Source: Clostridium sp. D53t1_180928_C8
GTDB lineage: Bacteria > Bacillota > Clostridia > Clostridiales > Clostridiaceae
Length of the DNA: 64,000 nt
Assembly: GCF_015667795.1 (NCBI RefSeq)
Contig: NZ_JADPEL010000004.1
Location: 1-64,000, forward strand
Direction of reading: 5' to 3'
Shown one piece after another: positions 34,922 through 45,094 of the stretch (position 1 is its first letter; each line of letters begins with the position of its first letter). The translations under genes and the position numbers were made by a program. The notes under the pieces were generated by a model that had not been told where the DNA came from, made no database searches, and saw only the letters and a list, made by a program, of their open reading frames with translations.

Positions 34922-36779
34922 ATTTTTCGTCTTTTACTTCGAAATCAGCATCTACTACATTATCATCATGAGCTGGTCCTTGATTTGTATTTCCACCCAT
35001 ATTGTTTGGATCAAATCCTGCACCTTCAGCTCCTGCTGCACCTTGAGCATCAGCATACATTTTTGATGATATAGCATAGAATTCTTGAGTTAATTCTTCA
35101 GTAGCTTTTTTAATTGCTTCTAAATCTTCTCCATCCTTAACTGCCTTTAATGCATCTAATTTAGCTGTTATTTTAGCTTTATCATCAGCAGATATCTTAT
35201 CTCCAAGCTCTTCTAATTGCTTTTCTGTTTGATATGCTAATTGATCTGCATTGTTCTTAACTTCTATAGATTCTTTTCTCTTCTTATCTTCTTCAGCAAA
35301 TCTTTCTGCTTCTTTTACTGCTCTATCTACTTCGTCATCACTTAAGTTAGTTGAAGCAGTAATTGTGATGTTTGCTTCTTTACCAGTTCCTTTATCCATA
35401 GCAGATACCTTAACAATACCGTTAGCATCTATATCAAAAGTAACTTCGATTTGTGGAATTCCTCTTGGAGCTGGAGCAATACCTGATAAAGTAAATCTAC
35501 CTAAAGTCTTGTTGTCAGCTGCCATTTGTCTTTCACCTTGTACTACGTGTATTTCAACTGATGTTTGACCATCTGCTGCAGTTGAGAACACTTGGCTCTT
35601 CTTAGCTGGTATAGTTGTATTTCTTTCGATTAATGGAGTAGCAACTCCTCCTAAAGTTTCAATACCTAATGTTAATGGAGTAACATCTAGTAATAATACG
35701 TCTTTAACTTCTCCAGTTAAAACACCTGCTTGAATTGCAGCACCCATAGCTACACATTCATCTGGATTAACTCCCTTTGAAGGCTCTTTTCCTGTAAAGT
35801 TTTTAACAGCTTCTTGAACTGCAGGTATTCTTGTTGATCCACCAACTAATATAACTTTATCAATTTGACTAATTGATAATCCAGCATCACTTAATGCTTT
35901 CTTCATTGGTTCAATTGATCTTTGAACTAAGTCATGAGTTAATTCATTGAATTTTGCTCTAGTTAAGTTCATATCAATGTGCTTTGGACCAGTGCTATCC
36001 GCAGTGATGAATGGTAAGTTGATATTTGTTTGCATTGATGATGATAATTCAATCTTAGCTTTTTCTGCAGCTTCTTTTAATCTTTGAACTGCACTCTTAT
36101 CATTTCTTAAATCAATTCCATATTGAGATTTGAAGTCATTTGCTATATAATCAATAATTTTTTGGTCAAAGTCATCTCCACCTAAATGAGTATCTCCATT
36201 TGTTGATAATACTTCAAATACTCCATCACCTAATTCAAGAATAGATACGTCAAATGTACCTCCACCTAAGTCATAAACAAAAATCTTTTCACTGTGATCA
36301 GTCTTATCTAATCCGTAAGCTAATGAAGCAGCTGTTGGTTCGTTTATTATTCTTAATACTTCTAATCCTGCTATTCTACCAGCATCTTTAGTTGCTTGTC
36401 TTTCAGCATCATTAAAGTATGCTGGAACTGTGATAACAGCTTGAGTTACAGTTTCACCTAAGTAAGCTTCTGCATCAGCTTTTATTTTTTGAAGTATCAT
36501 TGCAGATATTTCTTGTGGTGAATAAGTCTTTTCATCTATATGAGTTTTATGGTCTGTTCCCATTTCTCTTTTTATTGAAATTATTGTGTGTTCTGGATTT
36601 GTAATTGCTTGTCTTTTAGCAATTTGTCCTACTAATCTTTCACCGTTAGCTTGGAATGAAACTACTGATGGAGTAGTTCTTGCACCTTCAGAGTTAGTGA
36701 TAACTACTGGTTCTCCACCTTCCATAACTGCTACACATGAATTTGTTGTACCTAAATCAATACCTATAATTTTTCCCAT
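34920..36779 (-). CDS. dnaK: molecular chaperone DnaK (Hsp70)
   Basis: This 619-residue protein has the ATPase domain signatures [34 protein letters not shown] and [14 protein letters not shown], the interdomain linker [18 protein letters not shown], the peptide-binding domain and a helical lid ending in [13 protein letters not shown]. It is the ATP-driven chaperone working with DnaJ and GrpE. It lies 52 bases downstream of grpE in the CIRCE-controlled operon. Confidence 0.99.
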   Translation of the reverse strand: MGKIIGIDLGTTNSCVAVMEGGEPVVITNSEGARTTPSVVSFQANGERLVGQIAKRQAITNPEHTIISIKREMGTDHKTHIDEKTYSPQEISAMILQKIKADAEAYLGETVTQAVITVPAYFNDAERQATKDAGRIAGLEVLRIINEPTAASLAYGLDKTDHSEKIFVYDLGGGTFDVSILELGDGVFEVLSTNGDTHLGGDDFDQKIIDYIANDFKSQYGIDLRNDKSAVQRLKEAAEKAKIELSSSMQTNINLPFITADSTGPKHIDMNLTRAKFNELTHDLVQRSIEPMKKALSDAGLSISQIDKVILVGGSTRIPAVQEAVKNFTGKEPSKGVNPDECVAMGAAIQAGVLTGEVKDVLLLDVTPLTLGIETLGGVATPLIERNTTIPAKKSQVFSTAADGQTSVEIHVVQGERQMAADNKTLGRFTLSGIAPAPRGIPQIEVTFDIDANGIVKVSAMDKGTGKEANITITASTNLSDDEVDRAVKEAERFAEEDKKRKESIEVKNNADQLAYQTEKQLEELGDKISADDKAKITAKLDALKAVKDGEDLEAIKKATEELTQEFYAISSKMYADAQGAAGAEGAGFDPNNMGGNTNQGPAHDDNVVDADFEVKDEK

Positions 36780-36831
36780 AATTTTTTCCTCCTCGAAATT
36801 TACATATCTATTTAAAAATTTTCCTTATTTA

Positions 36832-37419
36832 CTATTTTGCTACTGTAACCATTGAATATCTGATTACTTTTTCTCCTTTTTTGTATCCCTTTTGGTATAC
36901 TTGAGCAACATCATTGCTATTTAAATTCTTATCTTCAACAACTGAAATTGCTTGATGTAAATTTGGATCAAAACCATTAGCTGTATCAATTTCTTCAACT
37001 CCTAGTTTTTCTAAAGCGTTTAAGAATCCTTTTATTGTCATCTCAACACCTTTTTTTAGATCTTCTACATTTCCATCTACAGCTAAAGCTCTTTCTAAGT
37101 TATCTGCAACAGGAAGTACTTCTTTTAATACATCTGTACAAGCATCTGTATAAATACCTTCTTTTTCCTTTGCAGTTCTTTTTCTGTAATTATCATACTC
37201 AGCAGTAAGTCTAAGTAATCTTTCCTTTAATGCATCTAATTCATTAGAAAGTTTTTTATTTTCATCTTTTAGCTTTCTTATCATAGATAAATCATCAGTT
37301 TCAGAATATTCTTCTATTATTTCTTCTACTTCTTCATTTTCTGTAGCTTCAGCATTTTCTTCAACTGTATCATTTCCCTCTAATATTTCTTCATCTCTTA
37401 AATCTTTGTTTTCTTCCAT
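36832..37419 (-). CDS. grpE: nucleotide exchange factor GrpE
   Basis: This 195-residue protein has an acidic disordered N-terminus (Glu-rich, about 1-45), a long coiled coil (KLKDENKKLSNELDALKERL) and a C-terminal beta wing with the signature FDPNLHQAISVVED, then QKGYKKGEKVIRYSMV. It is the ADP-release factor for DnaK. It lies between hrcA and dnaK. Confidence 0.97.
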   Translation of the reverse strand: MEENKDLRDEEILEGNDTVEENAEATENEEVEEIIEEYSETDDLSMIRKLKDENKKLSNELDALKERLLRLTAEYDNYRKRTAKEKEGIYTDACTDVLKEVLPVADNLERALAVDGNVEDLKKGVEMTIKGFLNALEKLGVEEIDTANGFDPNLHQAISVVEDKNLNSNDVAQVYQKGYKKGEKVIRYSMVTVAK

Positions 37420-37442
37420 CTTTACACCTCATCTCTCTTTAA

Positions 37443-38471
37443 TCAATACTCTTGATCCTTAAGACTTTTATTTAATTCTTTCATGACTTGCGCCATTATA
37501 GAAATAACTTTTGAATAATTAATTCTTTGTGGACCAATAAGCCCAATACTTCCAATTGGTCTTCCTCCTAAGGAATACTCTGCCGTTATTACTGAACAAT
37601 CCTTAGCTTCTGGAATATAATTTTCATCACCAATTTTAATTGATATATCCCCACTATTTTCAAGCAGTTCTATTACACAATCCTTATTACTTATTAATTG
37701 AAGTACTTCTTTAGCCTTTTCAATATCGTTATACTCTGGATAATTGAAAAGATTTGTTGTTCCTTCAACAACCAAGTCTGATTTTGAACTATTATTTAAA
37801 CTTTCATATAAAGCTGGAAGCATTGCATTAAATAAATCATCAAACCCTACTAAGTCATTCTTAAGCTCATTAATAACTTCTAAATTAATAGCTTCAATTG
37901 TTAAATTCTTTAATTTAGAATTTAATACCTCATTGATTCTAATAAGTTCTTCACTACTTGGTACAGTATTAATTTTAATTCTATGATTTTTTATAACACC
38001 ACTATCTGTTACTATAACAGCTATTAAATTTGTTTCATCTATTTTTATTAATTGTAGTGATCTTATATAACTTCTTTTCATAGAAGGTGTTTGAACTATA
38101 CAAGTTAAATTTGTTAATTCTGATAATAAAACACAAGCTTCTTTTAATATAGTATCAACTTCATGCATAGCTGAATTAATTAAATATTCTTTAATTCTTA
38201 GCTCTTCATCTCTACTTAGCTTTGGTGTTTCCATTAACTTATCAACATATAATCTATATCCCTTACTAGATGGTATTCTGCCTGCTGATGTGTGAGGCTG
38301 TTCTAAGTATCCCATTTCCTCTAGATCCGCCATTTCATTTCTTATAGTTGCAGATCCCACACCTAAATCATACTTCTTAGCTATTGTTCTTGAACCAACA
38401 GGCTCACCTGTTACTATATAGTCATTAATAATGGCTTGAAGTATTCTTATTTTTCTTGCATCAATAGCCAT
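37443..38471 (-). CDS. hrcA: heat-inducible transcription repressor HrcA
   Basis: The protein is 342 residues long from the ATG with GGGGTGAT upstream, giving the family start [19 protein letters not shown] longer in-frame start nine codons upstream lies inside the CIRCE element and is rejected. It has a winged HTH ([20 protein letters not shown] with [14 protein letters not shown], about 35-80), a GAF-like domain and an inserted dimerisation domain. It represses its own operon through CIRCE and is kept active by GroEL in known systems. First gene of hrcA-grpE-dnaK-dnaJ. Confidence 0.97.
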   Translation of the reverse strand: MAIDARKIRILQAIINDYIVTGEPVGSRTIAKKYDLGVGSATIRNEMADLEEMGYLEQPHTSAGRIPSSKGYRLYVDKLMETPKLSRDEELRIKEYLINSAMHEVDTILKEACVLLSELTNLTCIVQTPSMKRSYIRSLQLIKIDETNLIAVIVTDSGVIKNHRIKINTVPSSEELIRINEVLNSKLKNLTIEAINLEVINELKNDLVGFDDLFNAMLPALYESLNNSSKSDLVVEGTTNLFNYPEYNDIEKAKEVLQLISNKDCVIELLENSGDISIKIGDENYIPEAKDCSVITAEYSLGGRPIGSIGLIGPQRINYSKVISIMAQVMKELNKSLKDQEY

Positions 38472-38487
38472 TTCATCACCCCTATTG

Positions 38488-38514
38488 TTAGCACTCATTA
38501 AAGTCGAGTGCTAA
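38488..38514. promoter_or_regulatory. CIRCE element (HrcA operator)
   Basis: TTAGCACTC, nine bases, then GAGTGCTAA is an exact match to the CIRCE consensus. It lies between the promoter and the hrcA start codon. Confidence 0.97.
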
Positions 38515-38527
38515 TGACTACATTATC

Positions 38528-38556
38528 AATATATTCTTATTTGTTTTTTTTGTCAA
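38528..38556 (-). promoter_or_regulatory. sigma-A promoter of the hrcA operon
   Basis: On the minus strand TTGACA (38551-38556) is separated by 17 bases from TATATT (38528-38533). The CIRCE element begins about 14 bases downstream of the -10 box, where HrcA would block transcription. Confidence 0.85.
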
Positions 38557-38665
38557 TTTCATATTTCTTTAAATTTTCAACTATTTTTTTTATATAATTT
38601 AACTTTTTCTCCATTTTCTCTTTCCATCTCTTAATTACTCCTTTTTCCTTCGTTTTTCATTTTTA

Positions 38666-39796
38666 TTATTTATCTAGTATAAATTCTGACATTACACTAT
38701 TTGATAATTCCATTCCTTTATAAGTTAAAAACATTCTTGTATCATCTATAACAAGCAAACCATCTTTTATATTTTTCTCAATGACTTTCTTATATATACT
38801 ATTTATATCTACGCCAAATTTTCTCTTAAATTTTAACAAATCTATACCATAAATCATTCTTAATCCCATAAAGATAAACTCTTCCATTTCATCTTCAATA
38901 GAATTCTTATATTTATCTACTATTGCTTCTTCTTTATTATTTATATTTTTTATATATTCATTTATATTACTTGTATTTGTAAACCTATATCCATCAATAT
39001 AAGAACTGCTCGCACTACCAACTCCTATATATTCACCTAAAGACCAATAAACCTTATTATGTCTACATTCTTTCCCATTTAGAGCAAAATTAGAAATCTC
39101 ATACTGATGATATCCATTTTCCTTTAAAATATCCTTAGTTAACTTATCCATTACTCGTTCATCATCTTCGTTTGGAAGTTCAAGTTTATCTTTTTCATAT
39201 AAGTTATAAAAAGCAGTTCCTTCTTCAATGATTAAACTATATGCAGAAATATGCTCTGGCTTTAACTCACATATCTTTTCTAATGTAACCTTCCATAATT
39301 CTACAGTTAAGTTAGGAAGTCCATACATTAAATCAATATTTATATTATTAAATCCTACTTTTCTCGCCAAATTATAATTTTCTAAAAACTCTTTAAATGT
39401 ATGTATACGCCCAATCTTTTTCAATAATTCGTCATTACATGATTGAAGACCAAAACTTATTCTATTTATTCCATATTTTTTCATTATCTTTAATTTTTCT
39501 TCATTTACAGTTCCAGGATTACACTCCATAGAATACTCTATATCTTCTGATAAATTTAATTTAGATACTGCTTTTAAAAGTTTTTCAAGCTCCTTTTCCT
39601 CAAGATGTGATGGTGTTCCGCCACCAATAAATATTGTCTTAACCAAATAATTAGTGCATTTTTCCTTTAACTCTTTAATTAAAGCATCGACATATGCTTC
39701 TCTAAATTGTTCTTTTCCTGAAAAAGTAGGGAAATCACAATAAAAACATCTTTGCTTACAAAATGGTATATGTATATATAAACTTATTTCTTTCAT
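38666..39796 (-). CDS. hemW: radical SAM heme chaperone HemW
   Basis: This 376-residue protein has the radical SAM motif PFCKQRCFYCDF (CxxxCxxC with the extra Phe of this family) at the N-terminus, FIGGGTPSHLEEKELEKL and GLPNLTVELWKVTLEKI in the core, and the HemN C-terminal domain. It lacks the longer HemN N-terminal extension, so it is the HemW type (heme binding and transfer) and not the anaerobic coproporphyrinogen oxidase. It is located between lepA and hrcA, as in many Firmicutes. Confidence 0.93.
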   Translation of the reverse strand: MKEISLYIHIPFCKQRCFYCDFPTFSGKEQFREAYVDALIKELKEKCTNYLVKTIFIGGGTPSHLEEKELEKLLKAVSKLNLSEDIEYSMECNPGTVNEEKLKIMKKYGINRISFGLQSCNDELLKKIGRIHTFKEFLENYNLARKVGFNNINIDLMYGLPNLTVELWKVTLEKICELKPEHISAYSLIIEEGTAFYNLYEKDKLELPNEDDERVMDKLTKDILKENGYHQYEISNFALNGKECRHNKVYWSLGEYIGVGSASSSYIDGYRFTNTSNINEYIKNINNKEEAIVDKYKNSIEDEMEEFIFMGLRMIYGIDLLKFKRKFGVDINSIYKKVIEKNIKDGLLVIDDTRMFLTYKGMELSNSVMSEFILDK

Positions 39797-39842
39797 ATTT
39801 TTTCTCCTCTAAACTTCATATTTATGATTTAACTTAATTATG

Positions 39843-39872
39843 AAAAAAGACATTGCTACTGCAATGTCTTTT
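39843..39872 (-). terminator. terminator of lepA
   Basis: Stem AAAAGACATTGC / GCAATGTCTTTT with a TACT loop lies immediately after lepA. Confidence 0.85.
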
Positions 39873-39883
39873 CATTAAGATTA

Positions 39884-41689
39884 TTAGTCTACTTTAAGAA
39901 CAGCCATGAATGCTTCTTGTGGCACTTCTACTGATCCCACTTGTCTCATTCTCTTCTTACCTTCTTTTTGCTTTTCAAGAAGCTTCTTCTTTCTTGAAAT
40001 ATCTCCGCCATAACATTTAGCAAGTACGTCTTTTCTCATAGCCTTAACTGTTTCTCTTGCTATAACCTTAGAACCTACTGCTGCTTGAATTGGAACTTCA
40101 AACATTTGTCTTGGAATAATCTCCTTAAGTTTTTCTGCAATTCCTCTTCCTTTATGGTAAGCTCTTTCTTTTGGAACTATCATTGATAAAGCATCAACTA
40201 TATCTCCATTTAATAATATATCAAGCTTAACAAGCTCTGTTTTAGTATATCCTTTAAATTCATAGTCAAACGAAGCATAACCTCTTGTTCTTGATTTTAA
40301 AGTATCAAAGAAGTCATAAACAATTTCATTTAATGGAATATCATAATTTATGCATACTCTTGTTTCTTCTAAGTATTGCATATCTATATATACTCCTCTT
40401 CTTTCTTGACATAAATCCATTATAGCTCCAACGTACTCAGTTGGTGCAATTACAGATGCTTTAACTATAGGTTCTTCCATAGATTCTATTTCTGTCGGCT
40501 CTGGTAAATTAGTTGGGTTTGTTAAATCTAAAGTTTCACCATTAGTCTTTGTAACCTTATATATAACAGAAGGCGCAGTTGTTATAATATCTAAATTGAA
40601 TTCTCTTTCTATTCTTTCTTGAATTATTTCCATATGAAGTAACCCAAGGAATCCACATCTAAATCCAAATCCTAACGCTATAGATGTTTCTGGTTCAAAA
40701 TCTAATGCAGCATCATTTATTTGTAATTTTTCTAACGCTTCTCTTAATTCATCATACTTAGCTCCATCAACTGGATAAATACCTGAATAAACCATAGGCA
40801 CTGCCTTTTTATATCCTGGAAGAGCTTCTGCTGTTGGTCTATCAGCTTCTGTAATAGTATCACCAACTCTAGCATCCGCAACATTTTTTATAGATGCTGT
40901 TATATATCCAACATCACCAGCCATAAGCTCACCTATTGGTAATAGCTTTGGTGTAAATACCCCTACTTCTACAACATCATAAACCTTATTTGTATTCATA
41001 AGCTTTATCTTAGTTCCAGCTTTAACTTTACCATCAAGTATTCTTACATAACATACAACACCTTTATAACTGTCATAGTATGAATCAAATATTAAAGCTT
41101 TAAGCGGCGCTTCCTCATCTCCATTTGGTGCTGGTATCTTTTCTATTATAGTTTCAAGCACATCCTCAACATTTAGTCCTGTTTTTGCTGATATCATTGG
41201 AGCATCTTCTGCTTCAATTCCTATAACATCTTCAATTTCTTCCTTAACTTCATCAGCTCTTGAAGATGGTAAATCAATCTTATTAATAACTGGTGCTATT
41301 TCTAAGTCATTGTCTAAAGCAAGATAACAGTTAGCTAAAGTTTGGGCTTCAATACCTTGAGTTGCATCTACTACTAATAGCGCTCCTTCACAAGCGGCTA
41401 AACTTCTTGAAACTTCATATGTAAAGTCTACATGTCCTGGTGTATCAATTAAGTTTAATATATATTCTTCACCATCATCACGTCTGTAAACAAGTCTTGC
41501 AGCTTGAGATTTTATTGTAATCCCTCTTTCTCTTTCTATTTCCATATTATCAAGAACTTGCTCTTCCATTTCTCTTTTAGTAAGAGTCCCTGTAATTTCT
41601 AATAATCTATCCGCTAGGGTTGACTTACCGTGGTCTATATGTGCTACTATTGAAAAGTTTCTAATCTTTGATTGTCTATTACTTTGCAT
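39884..41689 (-). CDS. lepA: elongation factor 4 (LepA)
   Basis: This 601-residue translational GTPase has G1 [15 protein letters not shown]3 [14 protein letters not shown] and G4 NKIDLPSSR, with EF-G-like domains II, III and V, then the LepA-specific C-terminal domain ending [18 protein letters not shown]. LepA acts on stalled or assembling ribosomes. It is upstream of hemW on the same strand. Confidence 0.98.
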   Translation of the reverse strand: MQSNRQSKIRNFSIVAHIDHGKSTLADRLLEITGTLTKREMEEQVLDNMEIERERGITIKSQAARLVYRRDDGEEYILNLIDTPGHVDFTYEVSRSLAACEGALLVVDATQGIEAQTLANCYLALDNDLEIAPVINKIDLPSSRADEVKEEIEDVIGIEAEDAPMISAKTGLNVEDVLETIIEKIPAPNGDEEAPLKALIFDSYYDSYKGVVCYVRILDGKVKAGTKIKLMNTNKVYDVVEVGVFTPKLLPIGELMAGDVGYITASIKNVADARVGDTITEADRPTAEALPGYKKAVPMVYSGIYPVDGAKYDELREALEKLQINDAALDFEPETSIALGFGFRCGFLGLLHMEIIQERIEREFNLDIITTAPSVIYKVTKTNGETLDLTNPTNLPEPTEIESMEEPIVKASVIAPTEYVGAIMDLCQERRGVYIDMQYLEETRVCINYDIPLNEIVYDFFDTLKSRTRGYASFDYEFKGYTKTELVKLDILLNGDIVDALSMIVPKERAYHKGRGIAEKLKEIIPRQMFEVPIQAAVGSKVIARETVKAMRKDVLAKCYGGDISRKKKLLEKQKEGKKRMRQVGSVEVPQEAFMAVLKVD

Positions 41690-41820
41690 ATATCTTAACT
41701 ACTAATTATATTAGTAGCTTCTTCACCCCCATATTGTTAAATCAAGCTAAATTATAACATAGAGTATAGAGTAAGTGTCAAGAATATTAACGTCGAAATA
41801 ATATTAACCTTAATAGTATT

Positions 41821-42282
41821 TTATTTATTATTAATATTTTCTATAAAATCATCTACATTTTCATCAAATTCACTCTTACTATCTTCATTTATAACTTTAT
41901 TTTTTTCATTATATTCACTATTAGTTTTTGTTGTTTTATTTATTTTATCCTTTACATTTATAAAAAGCCTATTAAAATATCCGCCTACTTTTTTTATAGA
42001 ATTCATAAACAAATTATCATTGGTTAATTTAATTTCCTTATTGTATATCTTTACTGTAGCTAAACCATCATTTTTTTCACCAACATAAATTTTAACTATA
42101 CTATTGTCTTTAATGAACTCTTGAAAATCCTCACCAAACTCCTCACTTACTACTTTAAAATTATCATCAGTATTTCCTAATGGTGATAAAGATTCAGTAT
42201 TTATTATATTTATTTTTATACATCCTATAAGAAGTAAAATTATTGCAAATCCTGGTATAAGAAAATTCTTAATAATCTTCAA
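41821..42282 (-). CDS. predicted lipoprotein, unknown function
   Basis: This 153-residue protein has a lipoprotein-type signal: positively charged start, hydrophobic core and LLIGC with Cys21 as the lipidated residue. The mature part is short and charged, with one ordered stretch (DFQEFIKDNSIVKIYVGEKND, then LATVKIYNKEIKLTND) and an Asn/Lys/Asp-rich tail that is probably unstructured. It follows spoIIP on the same strand after a hairpin and precedes lepA. I do not recognise the family; a sporulation role is possible by position only. Confidence 0.7.
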   Translation of the reverse strand: MKIIKNFLIPGFAIILLLIGCIKINIINTESLSPLGNTDDNFKVVSEEFGEDFQEFIKDNSIVKIYVGEKNDGLATVKIYNKEIKLTNDNLFMNSIKKVGGYFNRLFINVKDKINKTTKTNSEYNEKNKVINEDSKSEFDENVDDFIENINNK

Positions 42283-42316
42283 AATAACATCTCCTCTTTA
42301 ACTTAATCTATATATC

Positions 42317-42359
42317 AATAAAATAAAAATGAGCTCCTTGCTTATTAGCTATAAGGATG
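42317..42359 (-). terminator. terminator of spoIIP
   Basis: Nested stem GAGC-t-CCTT / AAGG-at-GCTC with a long loop is followed on the minus strand by ATTTTTATTT. Confidence 0.6.
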
Positions 42360-42384
42360 CTCACTTTTCAAACTTTTATTCAAT

Positions 42385-43497
42385 TTATTGTTTACTATTA
42401 AAATATTCTGCAATTATTCTTGCTAAATATTTTGCACTCAATTTAGACTCTTGTGCACTATTAAGTTCTGTTCCGAATTCTGTTAACACACATGCCGGAC
42501 TTAACTTTTGATTAAATGTATTTGATCCAGAATTATATTCATAAAGTCCTGTTCCATCTCTTCCGTCTCCCATTAGTCCTGGAAAAAGTTCTTCTGAAAT
42601 AGAAATCATTCCATTAACAGCTTCCATCATTTGCGGATAATTAGGTGAGTTTTTTGAAGTAACAAATAATATTCTTGCTAAGCTTTGATCATTTATTACT
42701 GTTGTTGTTTGCTCTTTAGTAGGCCCACTATTTCTATGCAAGTCTATTACTAATTTCAAATTAGGAAACTGATTTAAATAACTTTGTACCGTAGATTCTG
42801 ATCTATAATAAGATTGATTATAAGGACTAGTATCATGAATGGTTTTATCGTGCACTACTGATATTCCATATCCTTCTTCTAACTCTTGAGCTAATACATC
42901 TCCTACACCAACAACACTAAATTCCTCTTGCTCTGTATCTGATCCAGATTCTGCATATCCCTCATGAGTATGTGTATGATAAATTAATATTTCTACATTA
43001 GAATCATCTAATGTTTTCTTAAGTGAAGGATTATAAGCTGCACTAGTCTTATTAAGTTCTGCTAAATCCTCCTCTGTAACTCTAGCTATACTTTCTTCTT
43101 TAACAACATATGGTTCAAAAAGTCCAAATGTTGCTTTAGCAGAATTATCTATTTTATCTTTATTATTAAATTTATTTATACCACCAAAAAAAGATACTTC
43201 GTTGCCTACTATTCCATAAGTAGTTATTTTATTAAGTCCTAAAGCCTCAACTATTACTCTTTTAATACTTACTTTATTTTCTCTATATGCTGTACTATCA
43301 TATATTTGTGTCTCTACTACTGGCATCGAATAATTAAGCAATTGCACATATGCTAATCCACCACGTTCTCTATAACTATTAATAACACTACCAGCTCTTA
43401 TAAAAAAAATAATCATAATAACTAATAGAACTATATATCCAATACTAATACCATTTCTTTTTTTCTTAACATTATTACTTCCATTAACCCACTGCAT
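42385..43497 (-). CDS. spoIIP: stage II sporulation protein P
   Basis: This 370-residue protein has one N-terminal membrane helix (ISIGYIVLLVIMIIFFIRAG, about 18-37) and an extracytoplasmic amidase/endopeptidase domain with LIYHTHTHEGYAES (His ligands), LVIDLHRNSGPTK and a C-terminal LTEFGTELNS. SpoIIP removes stem peptides and cleaves cross-links during septal thinning and engulfment, working with SpoIID and SpoIIM. Located directly after gpr, the same order as in Bacillus. Start after GGAGGGATAAAA. Confidence 0.95.
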   Translation of the reverse strand: MQWVNGSNNVKKKRNGISIGYIVLLVIMIIFFIRAGSVINSYRERGGLAYVQLLNYSMPVVETQIYDSTAYRENKVSIKRVIVEALGLNKITTYGIVGNEVSFFGGINKFNNKDKIDNSAKATFGLFEPYVVKEESIARVTEEDLAELNKTSAAYNPSLKKTLDDSNVEILIYHTHTHEGYAESGSDTEQEEFSVVGVGDVLAQELEEGYGISVVHDKTIHDTSPYNQSYYRSESTVQSYLNQFPNLKLVIDLHRNSGPTKEQTTTVINDQSLARILFVTSKNSPNYPQMMEAVNGMISISEELFPGLMGDGRDGTGLYEYNSGSNTFNQKLSPACVLTEFGTELNSAQESKLSAKYLARIIAEYFNSKQ

Positions 43498-43568
43498 TTT
43501 TATCCCTCCCTACTCTTTCTATATATATGGGAGGTTTTACATAATTATTAATAAATAATTTTTAAAAT

Positions 43569-44543
43569 TTAATTCATAAACTTATTAATCTCTTCCATGT
43601 CCATATTAGGTTGAACTGCAATATTTATTCCATTTGCAATTATTTTTGATAATGATTCTATAATTGTATCTACATCTTTTGGAGTAACCATTAAATCTCC
43701 AAATGCTGGATTTAATATTTCTCTAATAAGCATATTCTTTTCATTTCTATCAACACTTTTCAACATGTTATAAAACTCTTTTCCTTTTTGTGCCTTGCTA
43801 CATAAATCATCTAATAATAAATCCATAGTATCATTTGCTATAGTTGCTGCATCAACAACAGTTGGAACACCTACTGCTAAAACTTTTACCCCTAAGCTTT
43901 TTTCATTTATTTGCATTCTATGATTTCCAACTCCAGCCCCTGGTGAAATTCCTGTATCACCAATTTGAATAGTTCTATTTACTCTTTCTAATCTTCTAGA
44001 CCCTAATGCATCAACACATATAACTAAATCTGGTTTGATTTTATCTACTAATGATTTTATAACTTCTCCTGTTTCTATTCCTGTAATACCTAAAACTCCT
44101 GGGGCTATTGCACATACTGGTCTTACTGAATCATCTATTACATCAGGCATTACTTGTTTTAAATGCCTTGTTATCATAATTTTTTCTGTTACCTTTGGTC
44201 CAAGTGCATCTGGAGTAACATTCCAATTTCCAAGACCAACAACTAAAACAAGTTTATTTTCATCAATATCTACAAGTTTTTTCAAAACTTTTCCTACAAC
44301 TAATGATAAATCATTCATTGATTCACCATCATATGGTGTGAATTCTGGAAAATCTATAGTAATATAATGCCCTTTTGGTTTACCCAATTCCTTTCCAGCC
44401 TCATCACTTTCAATGGTTACAGTAGTAATTTTAACCTCTCCTTCCATTTCTTCATCAACTTTTACTCCATCAAGTTCTCTTTTATTCTCCTCTGTATATG
44501 CCTGTTTTGCTTCTATTGCAAGGTCTGTTCTAACGCTTATCAT
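43569..44543 (-). CDS. gpr: germination protease GPR
   Basis: This 324-residue protein has an N-terminus SVRTDLAIEAKQAY that carries the conserved cleavage region where the zymogen is trimmed, and the core VVGLGNWNVTPDALGPKV, AIAPGVLGITGIETGE, CVDALGSRRLERVNRTIQ and GISPGAGVGNHR is intact. GPR degrades small acid-soluble spore proteins during germination. It is made in the forespore as an inactive precursor. It is followed by spoIIP with a 71-base gap. Confidence 0.97.
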   Translation of the reverse strand: MISVRTDLAIEAKQAYTEENKRELDGVKVDEEMEGEVKITTVTIESDEAGKELGKPKGHYITIDFPEFTPYDGESMNDLSLVVGKVLKKLVDIDENKLVLVVGLGNWNVTPDALGPKVTEKIMITRHLKQVMPDVIDDSVRPVCAIAPGVLGITGIETGEVIKSLVDKIKPDLVICVDALGSRRLERVNRTIQIGDTGISPGAGVGNHRMQINEKSLGVKVLAVGVPTVVDAATIANDTMDLLLDDLCSKAQKGKEFYNMLKSVDRNEKNMLIREILNPAFGDLMVTPKDVDTIIESLSKIIANGINIAVQPNMDMEEINKFMN

Positions 44544-44607
44544 GATATTCCTCCTAAGTTTTATTACTAATCAAATTTATTTTCCCAAATAAGTTTTAAT
44601 TTCATAC

Positions 44608-44636
44608 TTGAACTTAAAAACTTTAGGTGTTATAAT
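44608..44636 (+). promoter_or_regulatory. rpsT promoter
   Basis: TTGAAC (44608-44613) is followed after 17 bases by TATAAT (44631-44636). The start point would be near 44643, giving a leader of about 75 bases. Confidence 0.82.
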
Positions 44637-44643
44637 ATGATTT

Positions 44644-44718
44644 GTTGAAAATGAACTCGTACGCAGATTTCCCCAAAAAACTGCAGAGGCCCTATAAAAT
44701 ATCAAGGGGGTGAATTGA
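44644..44718 (+). promoter_or_regulatory. rpsT leader with competing pairings to the ribosome site
   Basis: The leader contains GCAG / CTGC (44663-66 with 44681-84) enclosing CCCC, and a CCCT (44690-44693) that can pair with AGGG of the Shine-Dalgarno AAGGGGGTG (44704-44711). Either C-run could mask the ribosome site. Autoregulation by S20 is known in E. coli; here it is only an inference. Confidence 0.35.
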
Positions 44719-44982
44719 ATGGCAAATATTAAATCAGCAAAAAAGAGAATTAAAGTTACTGAAAAGAAAACTTTACAAAACAAAATGGTTAAATCAGCTT
44801 TAAAAACTGCTATAAAGAAGTTTGAAGCTGCTGTAGCTGCTAACAACGCTGAAGAAGCTAAAGCTTTATTCGTTAAAGCTACTAAGTCTTTAGACATGGC
44901 TGCTCAAAAAGGTGTAGTTCACCAAAACATGGCTGCTAGAAAGAAATCAAGATTAGCTGCAAAATTAAACGCTATGGCGTAA
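44719..44982 (+). CDS. rpsT: 30S ribosomal protein S20
   Basis: This 87-residue basic protein starts [20 protein letters not shown] and ends [16 protein letters not shown], the full S20 pattern of three long helices. Strong AAGGGGG ribosome site. It binds 16S rRNA early in 30S assembly. It is one of the few plus-strand genes and is divergent from gpr and convergent with holA. Confidence 0.98.
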   Translation: MANIKSAKKRIKVTEKKTLQNKMVKSALKTAIKKFEAAVAANNAEEAKALFVKATKSLDMAAQKGVVHQNMAARKKSRLAAKLNAMA

Positions 44983-44991
44983 TAAATAAGA

Positions 44992-45020
44992 AGCCGGTGA
45001 TTTTTCACCGGCTATTATTT
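44992..45020 (+). terminator. terminator of rpsT
   Basis: A 9-bp GC-rich stem, AGCCGGTGA / TCACCGGCT, with a TTTT loop, then ATTATTT. Confidence 0.8.
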
Positions 45021-45094
45021 AACATTTTTTAAATTATGAACTGTAATATATTTTATTTATCTTTTTATTAAATTAAAATTTATTTAAAAACTAA

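Noticed and set aside
34739-35074. Plus-strand open frame across the dnaK-dnaJ gap
   Set aside because: Composition follows the tandem ATTTATATT repeat and the antisense of dnaK; no ribosome site and no family resemblance.
44577-44897. 106-codon open frame antisense to rpsT
   Set aside because: It is the shadow of the Ala/Lys-rich S20 gene; no ribosome site and an intact rpsT with promoter and terminator opposite.
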